A stretch of 64,000 nt of DNA from Hirundichthys speculiger. Taxonomy: Eukaryota; Chordata; Actinopteri; Beloniformes; Exocoetidae. Positions 21,869 through 35,398 of the stretch are shown piece by piece. Below the pieces are notes generated by a model. The model was not told where the DNA came from. It worked only from the letters and a program-made list of their open reading frames with translations, and did not search any database. The stretch is from the NCBI GenBank assembly GCA_018398805.1, contig JAGFBZ010000814.1, forward strand, positions 3,581,001 to 3,645,000, given 5' to 3'. A program made the translations under genes and the position numbers. Each line of letters opens with the position of its first letter. The first letter of the stretch is position 1.

Positions 21869-24728
21869 GTGAGTTGACAATGCATAACAATAGATACATA
21901 AGTGCTCTTTTTGAAATTGATGACAGAAGTGCAGGCCCAGTCAAGCTCTTACCAGATCTGTTTTCATAAGAATGTTCATGAGTGTTTTTTAAGCTTGACT
22001 GGGTTGGTCATGGTGACTGCAGGTTGTTTTTTTGAGCTTCGGGAAATTCCATTTCAAATTAATGTGGACCCAAAGAAAACACCTGAGCCAGTGACATTAT
22101 GTGAGGAGGCAGCTCGCCCAAGCAACTGAATGAATAAGTGAAGGAGTTTCGGTGTTTGCAATGCATGGCCCCATACAGAAACTTGAGTCTTTACGTTGGA
22201 GGTGGAGTGTCTTAGAAACCGTTTTACAGGTATAAATAGTACACCTGAAGCCTAGAGCACAAGAGAAGAAATCATTTTGTCAAAACCTGCACAAGGGTCT
22301 TTAGATGAATGTGTGTGTTTATAAGTGTTTCTATCCATGTGTCTTTGTGCATTTCTGTTTTCCATGCGCTTCATGTAAGACGTGTATGACAGGCTAAGTC
22401 AAACACTGAGGGAGTTTGAACCCTTAATTCACATCTTAATTTAGCCAGTGCTCTTAGGTGTGGCTGTTATCCTTGGGATCATGCAAGTATGCGTGTTTCC
22501 TGTAAGTAGGTGGGTGTGTGACAGTTGGCATATACATGAGAGCTTCAAGGACAGAGGAGAGCATACCCTCCTCTCCTAATGAATTGGACAGCCTTTGAAT
22601 TTATTCACCCCTCTCTTCACATCAGGTCGCCTCCCTTCGCTCTAGTAGTCTCAGTTTCACCCTGCCTGCGTAAAAACAAGTGTCAAGCTCAGACCTTACG
22701 TCCAGAAGGAATGTTTTATGGTTACTATATCTAGGAGCTTCAGCACTTGTTATTTTGACAGTCATTATTAGAGCAACATTAAAGTAGAATGTAGATATTG
22801 ATGAAAAAAAAAAAATACCCGTTAGCAGAATGGGGTCGAACGCAAACAAATCACTCAGCAGTTGTCGTTTTTTTTTTCTCAATGTTTTTGTCTCAATTCA
22901 GAGTTTCAATAGTTTTTTGTTGTGTCTGGTTTGATTTGATCTTTACTGTTGCACTTGCTGGTCATTGTGCATATTTCACTAAAATAGATCCATCTCTTAC
23001 TTCTGACAGACATTTCTTTATGTGATTTGTAGATGAAATAGAAACTGAGAATGTAGAAATCTAAAATGAAGAATGAGAAGAAGACACATTGCTCAGACAA
23101 TGAGAAGCCAAATGTAACTAATTTACACAGTTAGAACTGAATATACAATAAAACAGATTATTATCTCTGTTCACGTATTGCGTTATGCGTGATGATCAGT
23201 ACATCTCACTCAGAATGAGTCTCAGTGACTCTGATTTAAAGAAGATATATCCCCTATTTTTAAAAAGGGATCACGTCTTCCTGAGCTCTTAATAAAATGT
23301 CTGTGCCATACTTTAGTCACAACACCACAGAGATACAGTCCAACAGCTCCCTTTTCAAAATGTTTTTACAGCTCAGTTCAAAGCAGTTGTGTCATGCTGG
23401 AATTTTTTATAGTTGTAATTAGTAGAAATTTAAAAGTATTTTTGTTTTTTTAGAGTGTGACCCTTCACACCTGAAAACCAGCTTGTGTTGGGTCGTTACA
23501 CCAGTTCATGATTAATTTGTAAATGTTTACAAGGCATGTTTAAGTGATGCATATCAAACTGGCAGATATAGAAAAAAGAAAATCCCACCAGCATTTCTTA
23601 GCCGTAACGTCAGTGAAGGAGGCTCCTAATTAATGTTTTATTCCTCCTCTTCAAGAATCTTTGGGATTTCTCTTTCTTCTGAGACTTTCAGTGAAGTAGA
23701 GTCTAATCCTCTCACAAGGCCGTAGCAGTACCAGTGTCTGAATTCAAGTTCAGACCCATTGTCCAGCTGTCCTGGTGGGACAGGAAGATGCAAGGCTTTA
23801 TTTGGCGTATCTCTTTATGTTTTGGCTAGCATAGATCCAATTATTCTACAGCAGTCGCTCAAACCTGTGGATGTCCTATCTGTATTTCAAGCTCCCACCA
23901 GACCAGGGCCGAGGTTGTTTTGTGAAAAAGACTGTCACATGAGAGTTTTTCTCGTTGTTTGGCACTTGCTGTTTATATGGGCATGATGAATTTCCCAGAG
24001 AAAAATATTTCCCTTGGTTTCCTTTGATAAAGATAAACAAGTCTGATTGAAGGAAGCTGGGAAAGAATTCATGAGATTTCTCTAAAAACAACAGAGAAAT
24101 AAACAGTTAAGTAATGACTCCCAGCGACGTAGAAATTGTAAAAAGAAAAGGAATTTGATTATAATAAAGTATTTAGTATTCAGGATCCATCTCTCCACAT
24201 AAAAAAAAATCCCTTTTGGCGGTTTGGGAGGAATAGCTGTTGAATTCACGGAAACCACTTCACATTCAGCCCTTTTTCAAACCTGAGATAAATTTGTGGT
24301 TTATTTGTGGTTACTTGACCTTTGAAATGCTCTTTCATGCTCGAAGCAGGAAAACACATGTAAGCGTCTTTGCTTCTCACATATTATCCTGCTGGAGCTG
24401 CGCGGTGACCTGCTTGTTTAGAAGATTTAAGAACATACGTGTTTTGCTGCTGTTGTTGAGCAAGGGTCCTTTGAGTCTTAGGCGGCCTCAGAAGTCTCCG
24501 CAAGCAGATCCTGTTTGTGAAACTTGACGAAGCAAAGTCTTAGGGAGTAAATTTGATATGTTAAAGGCATGTAATTCATGTTTGTTTTCCAGAGTGCCTC
24601 ATAGCTGCTTTTTTTTTTTTTCCAAATTTTGTCATCCATGTCATCTTTTCTTTTTAGCTGTAATTTTTTTCAAAACAATCTGTTGTGCTAAACCTAATCA
24701 CTGTCATCTCTGTCCACCCTTCCCGTAG
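21869..24728 (+). other. adgrv1: adgrv1 intron d-e: no feature recognised
   Basis: A phase-2 intron of about 2.9 kb, AT-rich, from GTGAGT to cccgtag. It contains only homopolymer runs and short chance frames. No transposon ends, RNA genes or conserved-looking coding frames were recognised. Confidence 0.85.
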
Positions 24729-24886
24729 GTGCTTTATCCCAAACATCTATACAGCGCTGTGCACGGCAGTGCTCGTGCCCCTCATCTGTCTGGTTGCAGT
24801 GCTGGTTGTATTCATCCATGCCTACCAGGTTACTGAGCAGTGGAAGGCCTATGATGACATTTACCGCGGACGGACCAATAGCGCAG
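24729..24886 (+). CDS. adgrv1: adgrv1 exon e: loop-2 cysteine, TM5, intracellular loop 3
   Basis: One base completes the split Val. The next codon (24730-24732) is the conserved Cys of extracellular loop 2, partner of the TM3 cysteine. [16 protein letters not shown] to FIHAYQV forms TM5, and [18 protein letters not shown] forms intracellular loop 3, which is short as in other family members. Acceptor cccgtag at 24728, donor GCAG|GTAACC, phase 1. HAYQV followed by QWKAYDD and RGRTN is close to vertebrate ADGRV1 as I remember it. Confidence 0.96.
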
Positions 24887-26918
24887 GTAACCAATCAAAT
24901 TTGTGAGAGACATTTCCATTTAATGAAGGTGCACACGATTGAGAAGATCTTAACGTAACAGATTTAATAAGTATAGACAGAAATATGGCATACAGTGATA
25001 CTCGTGTACAGTCTTAAAGTCTATTCCTATATGTCTCCTAGCACAAAAACTAGGAACTTTTTTACAGAGATGCCCTGAGGAACTGCATCCACCCCTATTT
25101 TTGTCTAAAATGTTTAGCCCTTATTTTGCTCCGCTTCCCATCCCTGTCTGCTGTCCTCCATACAGAAACTCGACCGCAACTTCCTAACACCTTCATATTT
25201 GTGAGTGAAATAATGCTGACACTCACTTTTCATTAGCCAGGGCATTTATTTAACTAAGGATAACACTCTAAACCCTTTCAAGTATAAGCACAAGACAGTC
25301 TCAATGCAGTCATGTTCTAAGACATGTACAAACAATTTCAGACTTGCAGATTATACAACGGTCTGGTTTGTGCAGAAAAAAAAACAACAAAGAGTAATGA
25401 CATAAGTGAATAAGTGCCCTTTCTTAAATACAGTCAGACTTTTTGAAGATCCAGTTTAAACCTCTTTAGTCCCTCATCATTGCTGTAATCAGTGGTCATC
25501 AGTGAGAATCAGCAGGCTACAGCTCGTTTTGCTGGGTCAAGGTCCTCCAGTGACAAAGCAAAGCTTAAATTCGTGCCAGTCCTTTGGCTGGTGAGCAGTC
25601 TGCCCTGTACTCTGTGTGTGGCCTCTGAGGCAATGGAGGAAACCAAAACAGTGTTTTGCAGAGCTGCAGGTAGGTATACGTTCCTAACAAGACAGCAATA
25701 CTTTATCATTCCCCAACCATGCTGAGGCCGAAGGCTAGCTTGTTAGATATGTACTTGACTTCACTTTGTTGATTTAAAAAGCAGAGATGAAGCATGTGGC
25801 ACAGCAAACAAGGGTTTTAGACCTTCTTATTTACCCTAAAAGAAAGAACAGAAGAACAAATGTAGGTTAAATACTGGCCTGCACACAATACAAAGCAACA
25901 GTCTGAAGTTCATACTTAGTAAGTATGGAACAAGCACAAAAAGACGGCCCTGGTGATATGATTTATTTATTTATTTTTATTTTTTTGTCCTGCATTAGTT
26001 CAAACTGAGTTCACATTAATACAAAAACGCAAACCTGACTACACTAATATCCTTATCAAAGTTCATGCAGGAATTTAACAGTGTTTGCTGCACATTTTGT
26101 TTGTTATCTGGAAAGAATCGATGATACAATACAGACATACTCGCATTTAAATATGTGTAAGCACATGTGAAGCATGTGCACGGACTCTATGGTATTCGTT
26201 CAGTCCGAGTCGTTGTCTTTCCTTCACTTTTTATTCTTGTTTATTGTTCCATTTTGCTCAGTGATCTCAGTGTACTTTTTGCAATATATCCAAGTTGGCT
26301 TTGTCTCAACAAGTCCAAAGTCCAAAAGAGAATAAAACTTTTGGAAGGAAATATATTTTATTGTTGAGAATTTCCTGCTCAATTCTCGGTCAGGGTGGAG
26401 TGACCAGTTTCAGTTCTGCAATATGAAACAGTCTAACAAACCACTGATGACTAAAATCTTTCCATGTGCCCTGCCATAATTGTGATTATAGTTAAGAAAT
26501 TACCTTTGATTAGCATAAATGATAGTTATTCATCCACGTTATGCATGCTATACTGTGACTTGAGCCTTGATGTTCTTAACAAGCTCTTTTAGGTCACATT
26601 TTCAAAGTCCTTACCATGGCAAACAACTGACGAGATAAGGTGAGGGCTAATCTGAGTGCCTGAGCACGAGTGTGAGAACCCCACATGTAAAACTCACAGG
26701 GCTGTGTGAAATTTTGCAGGACCTCTGACGTCAGTTAAATCAGGCGAGTGTGCCAGTGTCTGTTTTGGTTTACCATTTACACGAATGTACCAGTGTCGCC
26801 ACTTCCTCTTCAACTTGCCAGCCGAAAAAAAGCTAATTAAACAGATAATATCGAATGCCCATCAGAATACTCTTATCACAGCCCAACTCACAAAGTGTAT
26901 TTAAAGACATGTACTTTA

Positions 26919-27041
<123 letters not shown>

Positions 27042-29226
27042 CAGAGAGAGAGAGACAGAGTTATATATATATGTGACATCCAATGTCCAACATAACAAAT
27101 GTTTGGTTTTTTTTGTTTGTCTTTTTTTTTTTACAGCCTGTTGTTTTAACAGCTGCTAACCTCTTTGTGACAATAAGTAATGTCAGCACCTTCTTGAGTT
27201 TCTTTGTAGCTGTTTTTCTTCAGTGCAGGCTCACTCCTTAATTTGTCTTCTCACACCAGGAACACACACTGATCAAACATAAACAGGAGCTTGTGGACAG
27301 ACATTTTTTTTTCCCTTGGTGTTGAGCAAAAAAAAAACAAAAACACACAAAAAAAAAACACTAGAAATTGTTTGAATCAGTGTTTGTGTGCATCTCAGCT
27401 CCACCAGATGGAAAGTGAGCCTGTGCAGTCATACAAGAGACTCATCAAAAGATGGTCCTGTTCTACTCCTTTTAGTTTGTTTTTCCTTCTTTTTCATCTT
27501 CGTGGTATCAAGTCAAACAGTCAGTCAGCATTTTGCAGCCAGTCTCCATTTCGCTTTGAGAACCTGTTCTTACTGTGGGAAGCTCTGCCCCGTCCACAGA
27601 CTGGAATGTGCTTGCATGGATGGAAAAACCAACCGAGGGAGGGAGGAGATGGAGACAGATGTGCAAGATGGAAGAAAGAGGATGGAAAAGGAAAAGCTTG
27701 AGAAATTTTGAGAAGACAGAAAAAACAATTACCAACAGCAGAGTAGATGTGGAATAACAACACTGATGCACTGAAAAACAATAACCAGTGTTATCAAGAA
27801 GGGGGCTTACATAAAATAAGCCTGAAAGGGAAACTGGAGAGGCGAGAGAAAGAAAGTATCACTGAGAAAATAGAATTGGGCTGAGCCGGAGGAAAGTTGC
27901 TGTGGGATTAGTAGCACAACTTGGAGCAGCGTAGACATGGCAGGATGATGGAAGTGGCACCTACGTGAGGGCTTTTTGTGCAAGCCTGGGCCCGTGCCCT
28001 GTGTTTCCATCCTACTTGTGAACGGAACTGTACACTTTGTCCTACATAGGACCCGGCAGCAGACTACAGCTGGACTGACTCAGCAGTGTCAGTTGGAATT
28101 GGACTTCATTTTTGGATTCAAAGGTCAATTCAAAACCAATGTATATTCTTTAATGTACATTCTCTTCTGTGGTCTCAAAATATATGAGATTTATCTTACT
28201 TCACATTCTTTAGTGCAGTGTGATAAAATGGGATTCCATACAGTAATGATAGAAACAAACACAGCATCAAGAACCATCATTCATCAAAGTTTATATAACC
28301 AAATGGACAAGTCAGTTCTTTTTCAAAGTTTTTGCTGAGCAAAACTATATGTTGCTACATTTTCAAATTTCAAATGGCACTGAAAATTTGCCTGCACAAA
28401 CACGAAGCCTTATGTTAGAGGCGCCGTCAACATCTTTTGACTCTGCGGCATCTGTATTGGACCATCCCACAGTAGGTGGGTGGGTGTGTTGTGGCCAGTT
28501 GTTTTTCTGAAAGAAAAAAAACATCCAAACTGTTATCAACAAGTCCAAAAGCAAGGGTCTGTCATTGTATGTGGTTGTAGCAGCCCGCTTGTGAAAGGTT
28601 ATTACACTTCTGTGATTGCAGCATTAATTCAGGAAAGTAGAGTGAGAGTTTTGGGAAACATGCTGCCTTTAAGATAACATCTTTGCTCAGTTGATGAAAC
28701 TCTGCGTGTAATGGCATATAGTACTATGTTTATGTGTCTGAGGTCTTTCCAGTATGTCTCATTCCCCATAGCCAAGGCTTTAATCTGTCCATGAGTCCAC
28801 ATTCAGAGACTCAGAATGCTGTTGAAGCAGAAAAGTTAAAAAACCCCTTGGGCAGTGAGAGCTGATTCATTGAACAAAGCCTGAGGCTCACTAATTGCTC
28901 GAACATCGCTTGCTCTCTCATTACTGCCCTGCTCTTGAGTCTTTAGGCCCATCTCCATAATCTTAATCAAATCAGGATTACAATGGCAGCATCGCGTCAT
29001 CCAGACTACAGAAATCAAACACATTCAGGAGAAATAAAATGTGTGCAATGTACTTAATTTTCAGTTTTTCGTAACTTGCAGTCTAACATTCAAACTATTA
29101 ATAGTATACTGGTTCTTCAAAGATCCTTTTATAATTTCTTATATTTCTGATCTGACATACAGTTAAAACATCCGCAGATGTTCACGAGTTGATAACTTAA
29201 ACAAATGAACAAAAATAGTATACTAT

Positions 29227-29229
<3 letters not shown>

Positions 29230-29282
<53 letters not shown>

Positions 29283-29292
29283 TATATATATA
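29230..29292. repeat. (TA)n microsatellite
   Basis: About 63 bp of TA with a single G interruption at 29281, in intron e-f of adgrv1. It is likely length-variable. Confidence 0.95.
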
Positions 29293-30171
29293 ATGATCAT
29301 AATGCTATCTGTGAATGGCAAAAGCATGTCAAACCCTTGGATTAGCATTTTAAAATTAGATTTCAGTGTGACTGGGCACCATTTTAAATTAAAGAACAGG
29401 GATGTATCAAAGTCTGTAAGTGTATACTGGCATTAGAAAGGAGAGATTTCTCAGGATCTCAGAGAGCTGTTGGTGATCAACAGGTTTGAGCAGGTGAGAA
29501 ATGCATAGTCACAAAGAACTCAGAACTAATTTATAGGCGACTGGGGGCGTCTCTTCACCCATTACAACCTAATGTCACTTTGACAAATTGCTTTTTAAAC
29601 CTCAGGGTTTTCTAAATTATTAGTTGTCCACCAAAATCTTATCTTTTTCATCCTCTGAAGAATCTAGAAATATGACTTAACATTTGAGAGGTTAAACCTT
29701 TTGCTTTTGATATAAATTACTGATATTACCTTAAGCTTTTTGGATTTTTTTAATAGTCCATGTGTCTAGAAAATGGTTGCTGATAACATGTGTGTCGTTC
29801 TGATTTGAAAGGTAAAGCACACGGATGTTCCATGAGGTCACAGTGGAGTATTGCTAATGTTCATAAATCTGTTATCAGGTCAGCAGTGAACAACAGTGGC
29901 CTGTTTGACACGACTGCAAGCAGAAGGACTCTCCCCTCCACAAAGAACATTGCTGATCATGTGTATTTTAATGAAGATCATGGGAACAGGCCAGAGGCCT
30001 GTTGGAAAAATGTTTTGTAGACCGATATGTCATGAGGTTAAAGTTTATCTCTTAATTATGGTTGTCATAAACAACAGCACACTGTATGCTTTGTTTGGTT
30101 GTTTATGTTTTCTGTTGTTGATACTGTTTAAGGCATGCATTTGTTTGTTTGTTTTTTTTCCTGCTTTTCAG

Positions 30172-30293
30172 AGGTGCCGCTGGTCCTCTACCTCTTTCTA
30201 CTTATCTCACTGGTCTGGTTGTGGGCAGGACTTCATATGGGATACAGGCACCTGTGGATGCTCATCCTTTACGTCATCTTTAACTGCCTGCTG
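30172..30293 (+). CDS. adgrv1: adgrv1 exon f: TM6 and most of TM7
   Basis: Two bases complete a split Glu, then 40 codons: [20 protein letters not shown] is TM6, HMGYRHLW is extracellular loop 3, and [12 protein letters not shown] is the first half of TM7. Acceptor cttttcag at 30171 and donor CTG|GTAAGA, phase 0. The W-rich TM6 (VWLWAGLH) is characteristic of ADGRV1. Confidence 0.96.
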
Positions 30294-30646
30294 GTAAGAT
30301 CATTGTTTTGTTTTGTTTGATTTTTTTTACATGCATGTTTGTTTGTTTACCTTGTGAAATATACAAATTGACAACTTTGTGTTGCAAAGTTACTGCAATT
30401 GCTCTCTTACATTTTGCAAATGACATTCAAGCCCCCAGTGTGAATTTATGAAGTGAAAGCCATTCTAAAGCATTGACTTTATATGTACAATTAAGATAAT
30501 TTGATGACAGTTTGAAGTTTTCAAAATATAAGTGAGTTTTCTTTTTCTCTAATATGTCCTGATTTTATTTAGTCATTAATTTAGTTCCTTACGCTCTGGA
30601 AGATCTCACAAATTATAAATGGATTGCTTTAGACTACTGTGTAGTT

Positions 30647-31546
30647 CAAGGGTATTCAATTAAAAGTCACAGAGGTTGCAAAGTAGAAGGTCTGAGCTAA
30701 TTTTTATTTTAACATCAAATGCAGGAAATATTCCAACATATTCCATATCTTTTATCATAAATTAAAACAGTCCCATGCAGTCAAATAAGTTTAAGGGTTT
30801 TATATCAAAATCAACCAAAAATTAAAACTTCAGAATAAGATCAATAATAGTGCAAGTCCATGCCTGAAGAATTGAAGGCCTCTTTAAGTAAAAAAGTAAA
30901 CTCATGTTCACTCAGGAAACATAAAAAAAAAAAGAGAGCTATGTTTCGTCTCATAGTGGCGTTTCACGTTCCCACTTTGAATCAATGCCACGGTCTCAGA
31001 GCTTATGAGGCAGACAGGCTTGGAACTGCTGACCGGGAGTATAAACATATATTTTGCTGTCCATTCGTCTTTAAAACAACGGTTTTCAGTGTCTACCTTT
31101 CTCTTTTTCGAGCAAGCCATCATGTCTCCGTGGTATCTACTTTGCTTTCTTCCTGCGCTGTTGCTAACGTCAGTGCTTAAGTTACTGCTTGTGTGACTGA
31201 TTTTGGGTTTGCTGGGAATAATGTAGGTGTGGTTTGGTTTGGGGGTGCAATGAATTCTGGGGATCTAATCTTGATTTGCACGGAGAATTGGCCACTGTAT
31301 TCTAGTTGATGCGATGTCAGAAAGGGACTTTGGCCATGTGTGGCTCCATTGCCAACAACAAACACGCGTTTCCAAGTTATGTCTGACTACCGGCACTAGA
31401 TTGCCGTATTAAGTGAAGTAGCAGCGCCCGCTGTAAATATCCACGGTCGTTCAAAACCGCTCTGTGGAAATGACACTACTTATTTTCTGCATTGGTCACG
31501 GGTCCGGACAGAGCCATCTCCAGAGTCCGCTGTTGCGTGACCCCCG
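30647..31546 (-). mobile_element. hAT element (GTF2IRD2/ZBED-like), internally deleted
   Basis: The ends are CAAGGGTA and (reverse strand) CGGGGGTC, hAT-like. The flanks GTGTAGTT (30639-30646) and GTGTAGGT (31547-31554) match at seven of eight positions, the 8-bp target duplication of hAT elements. On the minus strand an ATG at 31123 begins a transposase-like frame. The left end (ggtattcaattaaaag) resembles the 3' end of Charlie-type fish hATs. It carries only the transposase N-terminus, so it is non-autonomous. Confidence 0.75.
30908..31123 (-). pseudogene. Truncated BED-type transposase N-terminus
   Basis: The 71-codon minus-strand frame reads KKRKVDTENRCF, then DEWTAKYMFILP, SSKPVCLI and NVKRHYETKHS. 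This is the layout of GTF2IRD2/ZBED-like hAT transposases: a basic N-terminus, then a BED zinc finger with a C-x2-C and H-x-H type end. The second cysteine position reads Ser (PVCLIS instead of the usual C-x2-C), so the finger is probably broken. After ETKHS the homology stops and a poly-A stretch and a stop follow. The catalytic domain is absent. Confidence 0.7.
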
Positions 31547-32018
31547 GTGTAGGTCATGTATGTGTTTGTGTGCTTATGTGTTGATGTTTTGCTGATTTGA
31601 GACTAGGGCGGGGATTAGATGAAGGCAACATCATCCCACTTTGATTTCCAGCTTCAAAGAGCAAGAACTGCCTCAGGAGTGTAGAGAGACGCAGGGTTAT
31701 CAACATGTCACATCTCACTAAAGCCTGCCTGCCACTGCCTCTCCACTTTCCACTTGTGTTTTTGTCTGTTTGTAGTCTCTGCTCATTTCTCTCTCCACAG
31801 GTTGCTCCTTTTCTTAGACCTGCTTCAGATATCAAAGAACAGAGGATGTCTTGAGACAATATACCTGTCACTGAATACCTGTTCACAGCTGGAAAACCTC
31901 TGACGTACTACTTTGCAATGTGTGCCCCTATAAGAAAAGGATAAACTAATGAAAAATGCATAATGGACACTATGGAACACAAACAGATGCATAACTATAA
32001 AACTATTAAACTTATTTA

Positions 32019-32050
32019 AAACAAACAAACAAACAAACAAACAAACAAAC
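32019..32050 (+). repeat. (ACAA)n microsatellite
   Basis: About eight copies of the tetranucleotide in intron f-g. Confidence 0.9.
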
Positions 32051-32279
32051 CAACAAAAACGTTTAAGAGTAGCACAGAACAAGAAGCACCAAATGATTCA
32101 TGGCAGTCTAACTACTTCCTCTTTCAAATCTGCCTTAGTTTGAGTTTAAAAACAGCCAGGTTTCTACAAACTGTGTGAAAGATGGATATAGTCATCAGCC
32201 ATAAAAGGCGAAGGCCTTCAGTGCCATAGAGCTTGGCGATGGCATTGTAATGCTATTGCAGTGCCAATGAGGGCCTAGT

Positions 32280-32510
32280 TACAGACTCTCATTCAAAATG
32301 TATCAGCTTCAAAGTTTTCATGAAAACATTCCACATCAGCCCAATCTGGCTTCAAGAGTCACTCTTGAGTTTCATCCTCTGACCAAATCTGGCCACTTCT
32401 GGCTCCAAAAACCCCTTTGAGGGTGAGGGCCAAATGCTGAACTGGAGACCCCAAAACAGCAGTTACCAAATCAGTGCGTGATGTCACAGTGGTTATGTCC
32501 ACTTATTAGA
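32280..32510. repeat. Probable SINE-like interspersed fish repeat
   Basis: Phrases such as tctggctccaaaaacccc, aaaacagcagttaccaaa, gtgatgtcacagtgg and tatgtccactta are ones I recall from a short repeat widespread in percomorph fishes. Ends and class are uncertain, and no promoter boxes were identified. Confidence 0.35.
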
Positions 32511-35366
32511 AGATTACGGGCATTGCACATGATGACAACTCAATAAATAAACAAAAAATAAATACAATTTGGAAAAGTTGTATGTTTGAACAGTTCGTTT
32601 TGAAATCCCCTTGTATTACTGAGCTAGAAACTGTGAAAATAATCACTGTCACTCACCACCTGCTGTTGTAGCCATTTGTTGATTAATTTAAACCAACACA
32701 TTTATTAATGATTTTTACAGTGTAAAATATGCATAGATTTATGTAAGCTTGTGAAACCTTGCTCACCTTATCTACATTGACATCTTTCAAACTTTAGTTG
32801 GGGATTTAATATGAAGGAAACAAATTTAACTTCAAAAACCTGTTCTTTGCATTATCTATTAATCCTTAGATTTCACACATTGGACTTTACAGTCTTGCAA
32901 GTAGATCCAACTGAAAGCATTTTCTAAATGCAACAAATTCATCAAAGAATGTCGCAGTATTTGCATAGACATGCATTGTGCATGACTTCCTTGGCATGCA
33001 TGATTGTGTAGTGCAATTTGGTGGATCTTCTGCTATCTAAGGACGTATTCTTGCTGAAACTTAATGTCACAAGGATTTAGTTTTGTGGAAATGTCTTGCT
33101 TCTTGATTGACTTAATAATTTCTTTTTTACTAAGGTGTACATAACACTCTCCTAGCACCACACTCTTTGGCACAATACAGTTCCTTTATTCATCTATAAT
33201 CCATGAGTGTTTGCCATTTCTTCTGTCTTTGAGACGCCATCTGCCTCAAGGTCTGTGGTAACCTGAAGTGATATGTGGCATCCTCATGACAAAGACATCA
33301 GTGATTCACTAAAGTAAACTCCTCCTGTTGGCAGGGTGACTGATGAAGAGAAGTGAAGTCAGCACTGATGATAAATGTCACACTTAGCACTTCTTCGTGA
33401 GGTCCAGGTTTATTCGTCTCTGTGACATCATGTGGTCAGTTTCCTCAGCTGACCACAGGACCACTCAGCTGAACTCAGCTCAAAATCTCTGGTCAGAGGT
33501 TGTTTAGCCAGTGTTGTCACCTACTTGTTTCTTTTTCTGTCTACAGTTCTGTGGCTGAGTGAATATGATGTTTACTTTGTTTCATGTATTTGTTCTTATG
33601 CTTGTTCTTGTGTATTTGTTCTTATAATTGAATCCCCTAAGACCTTATAATCTTCTACCTCCAGTCATCTAGTTCTCAGGGTACCTGCATTGGCACAAAT
33701 ACCGTTAATACAGAGGCCCTCATGCATGCACTCATCATCTCCATAGGCACATGGCTGAGTGTGGGATAATACAGCTTAAAGGGATCGTAGATTCTCTTCC
33801 TTTGCATTCAGTTTGTATTTCAGGCTGGACACATTGTGTTGATATGTCGCCCTACACAGGCAAAGGAAATCTTAGAACAGAACTATGGCAAGTTGTTTTT
33901 CAGTCCAGATGCCAACAACCCCAAAGCTCTGATCGAAGTCGAAGCATCTTTGGGCTGCAGCTGGAATAAGAAAAGCTCAATCAGAGTGGAAACAGATGAA
34001 GCGCTCCAGAGTTAATCTGTGTACAAGGACATCGATTAGCAGTAAACCAACTCATCTGATCCAGTTTATACTAAGTCCCGCTGAAGGAAGGCATTCTCTT
34101 GAGATGCTGTTGCAATGTACAAAGCAGGGTTACAATTAGACTTATATGTGCAAATACAATTTTTTGCAACAGATTTTATCTGTACCAGTAGCTGGAAACA
34201 AAGTCACATTTTGTGTTTGAATGAAGAATGAAATGTTCTTTCCATTAAACGCTGCACAAATGGAGCCGCAATTGTCATGAATTGTGAGCAGGACTTTAAA
34301 AGCATGTATGAGATTTCTGTGTTAACAGATCCCGTTGCCATAGCAAGATGTTCCGATTAAAGAAACGAAGCCGAAGTCTTTTCATGCACAAGGCTTTCAG
34401 AGAAGGGTATTTTTACTTTGATATCCATTAGCTAAAAACCTTTGGCTCTACAATATATAATTTTATTTTTATCTCATCAGTTGACTTGTCATACTCAGAG
34501 TGGAAAAGCTCAGATAAATGTGGTTCATGATCACACCTGAGGTATTCCACTCACACCTATTCAATGTGCAATCTTAGCCATTATTCAGGTCTTTAACACT
34601 ATCATTTTCCATTGTGTTTCATTGCCTCGAGGCTGAAAGCAGTTACACCATAGGTCTCTGCCACAAGATATTGTGGAGTGGTTTTTGTTTCCTTCATGGA
34701 GTGAATTTTCCATTAGAAGAACTTTCCATATTTGCCATGGTGTTGTTGATGTAGTTGTGTGGCACATCACCCTGTTGTTAATTACTGCACACGGTTAAAC
34801 AGCTGCAGATGTTACAGCTGTGCTCAATTGTATTTATGTTGCAGAGCACGGACAACCCTGTTGACTGAGCGCTTTAAAAACAACCTGTAGTTTCCAGCTG
34901 CATTTGAGAAGCTGATTGCACTTGAAGTTACACTAAGAAAAGCAGACCTCTCAGTCCACAGGCTGCATCTTTCTACTTGCCCCTCCATATTCCCGCCATC
35001 TTTTCTTTTTTTCTGTTTCACATCTGTGCCTCATCAGGCTGAATTAGAAGGCAATAATCAAATCACCATGGCACTGCTCCTCATTATCTCTTCATTCTGC
35101 CAATAAGGCTTACATCATTGTATTGACACAGTCAAAAATAGCCACCAGCTGTGAAGCAGGACCATCCTTCACTTTGCCACCCACACTTCCTCATTCAACT
35201 TTCTCCAAAAATAGAACACAGGAATAGTGTGTGTTAATATAAAGAAGAAGACCCTGGCCCGCATGGTTGTCTCTATACATGCTGTCAGATGGATGAAGGC
35301 TAGATGTAATTTTGCTTAAGGGAAATAGTGTCACTTCTTTAATGAGTTTGGGAAAATTATTTTCAC

Positions 35367-35371
<5 letters not shown>

Positions 35372-35398
<27 letters not shown>
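35372..35398 (+). repeat. Run of 27 A
   Basis: An A homopolymer in intron f-g. No retrotransposon body is recognised upstream of it, so it may be simple slippage. Confidence 0.9.

Noticed and set aside
27291..27781. Overlapping frames of 60-136 codons on both strands
   Set aside because: Several frames on both strands are open at once, the sequence is low-complexity in places (poly-A and GGGAGG-rich), and no protein family is recognised.
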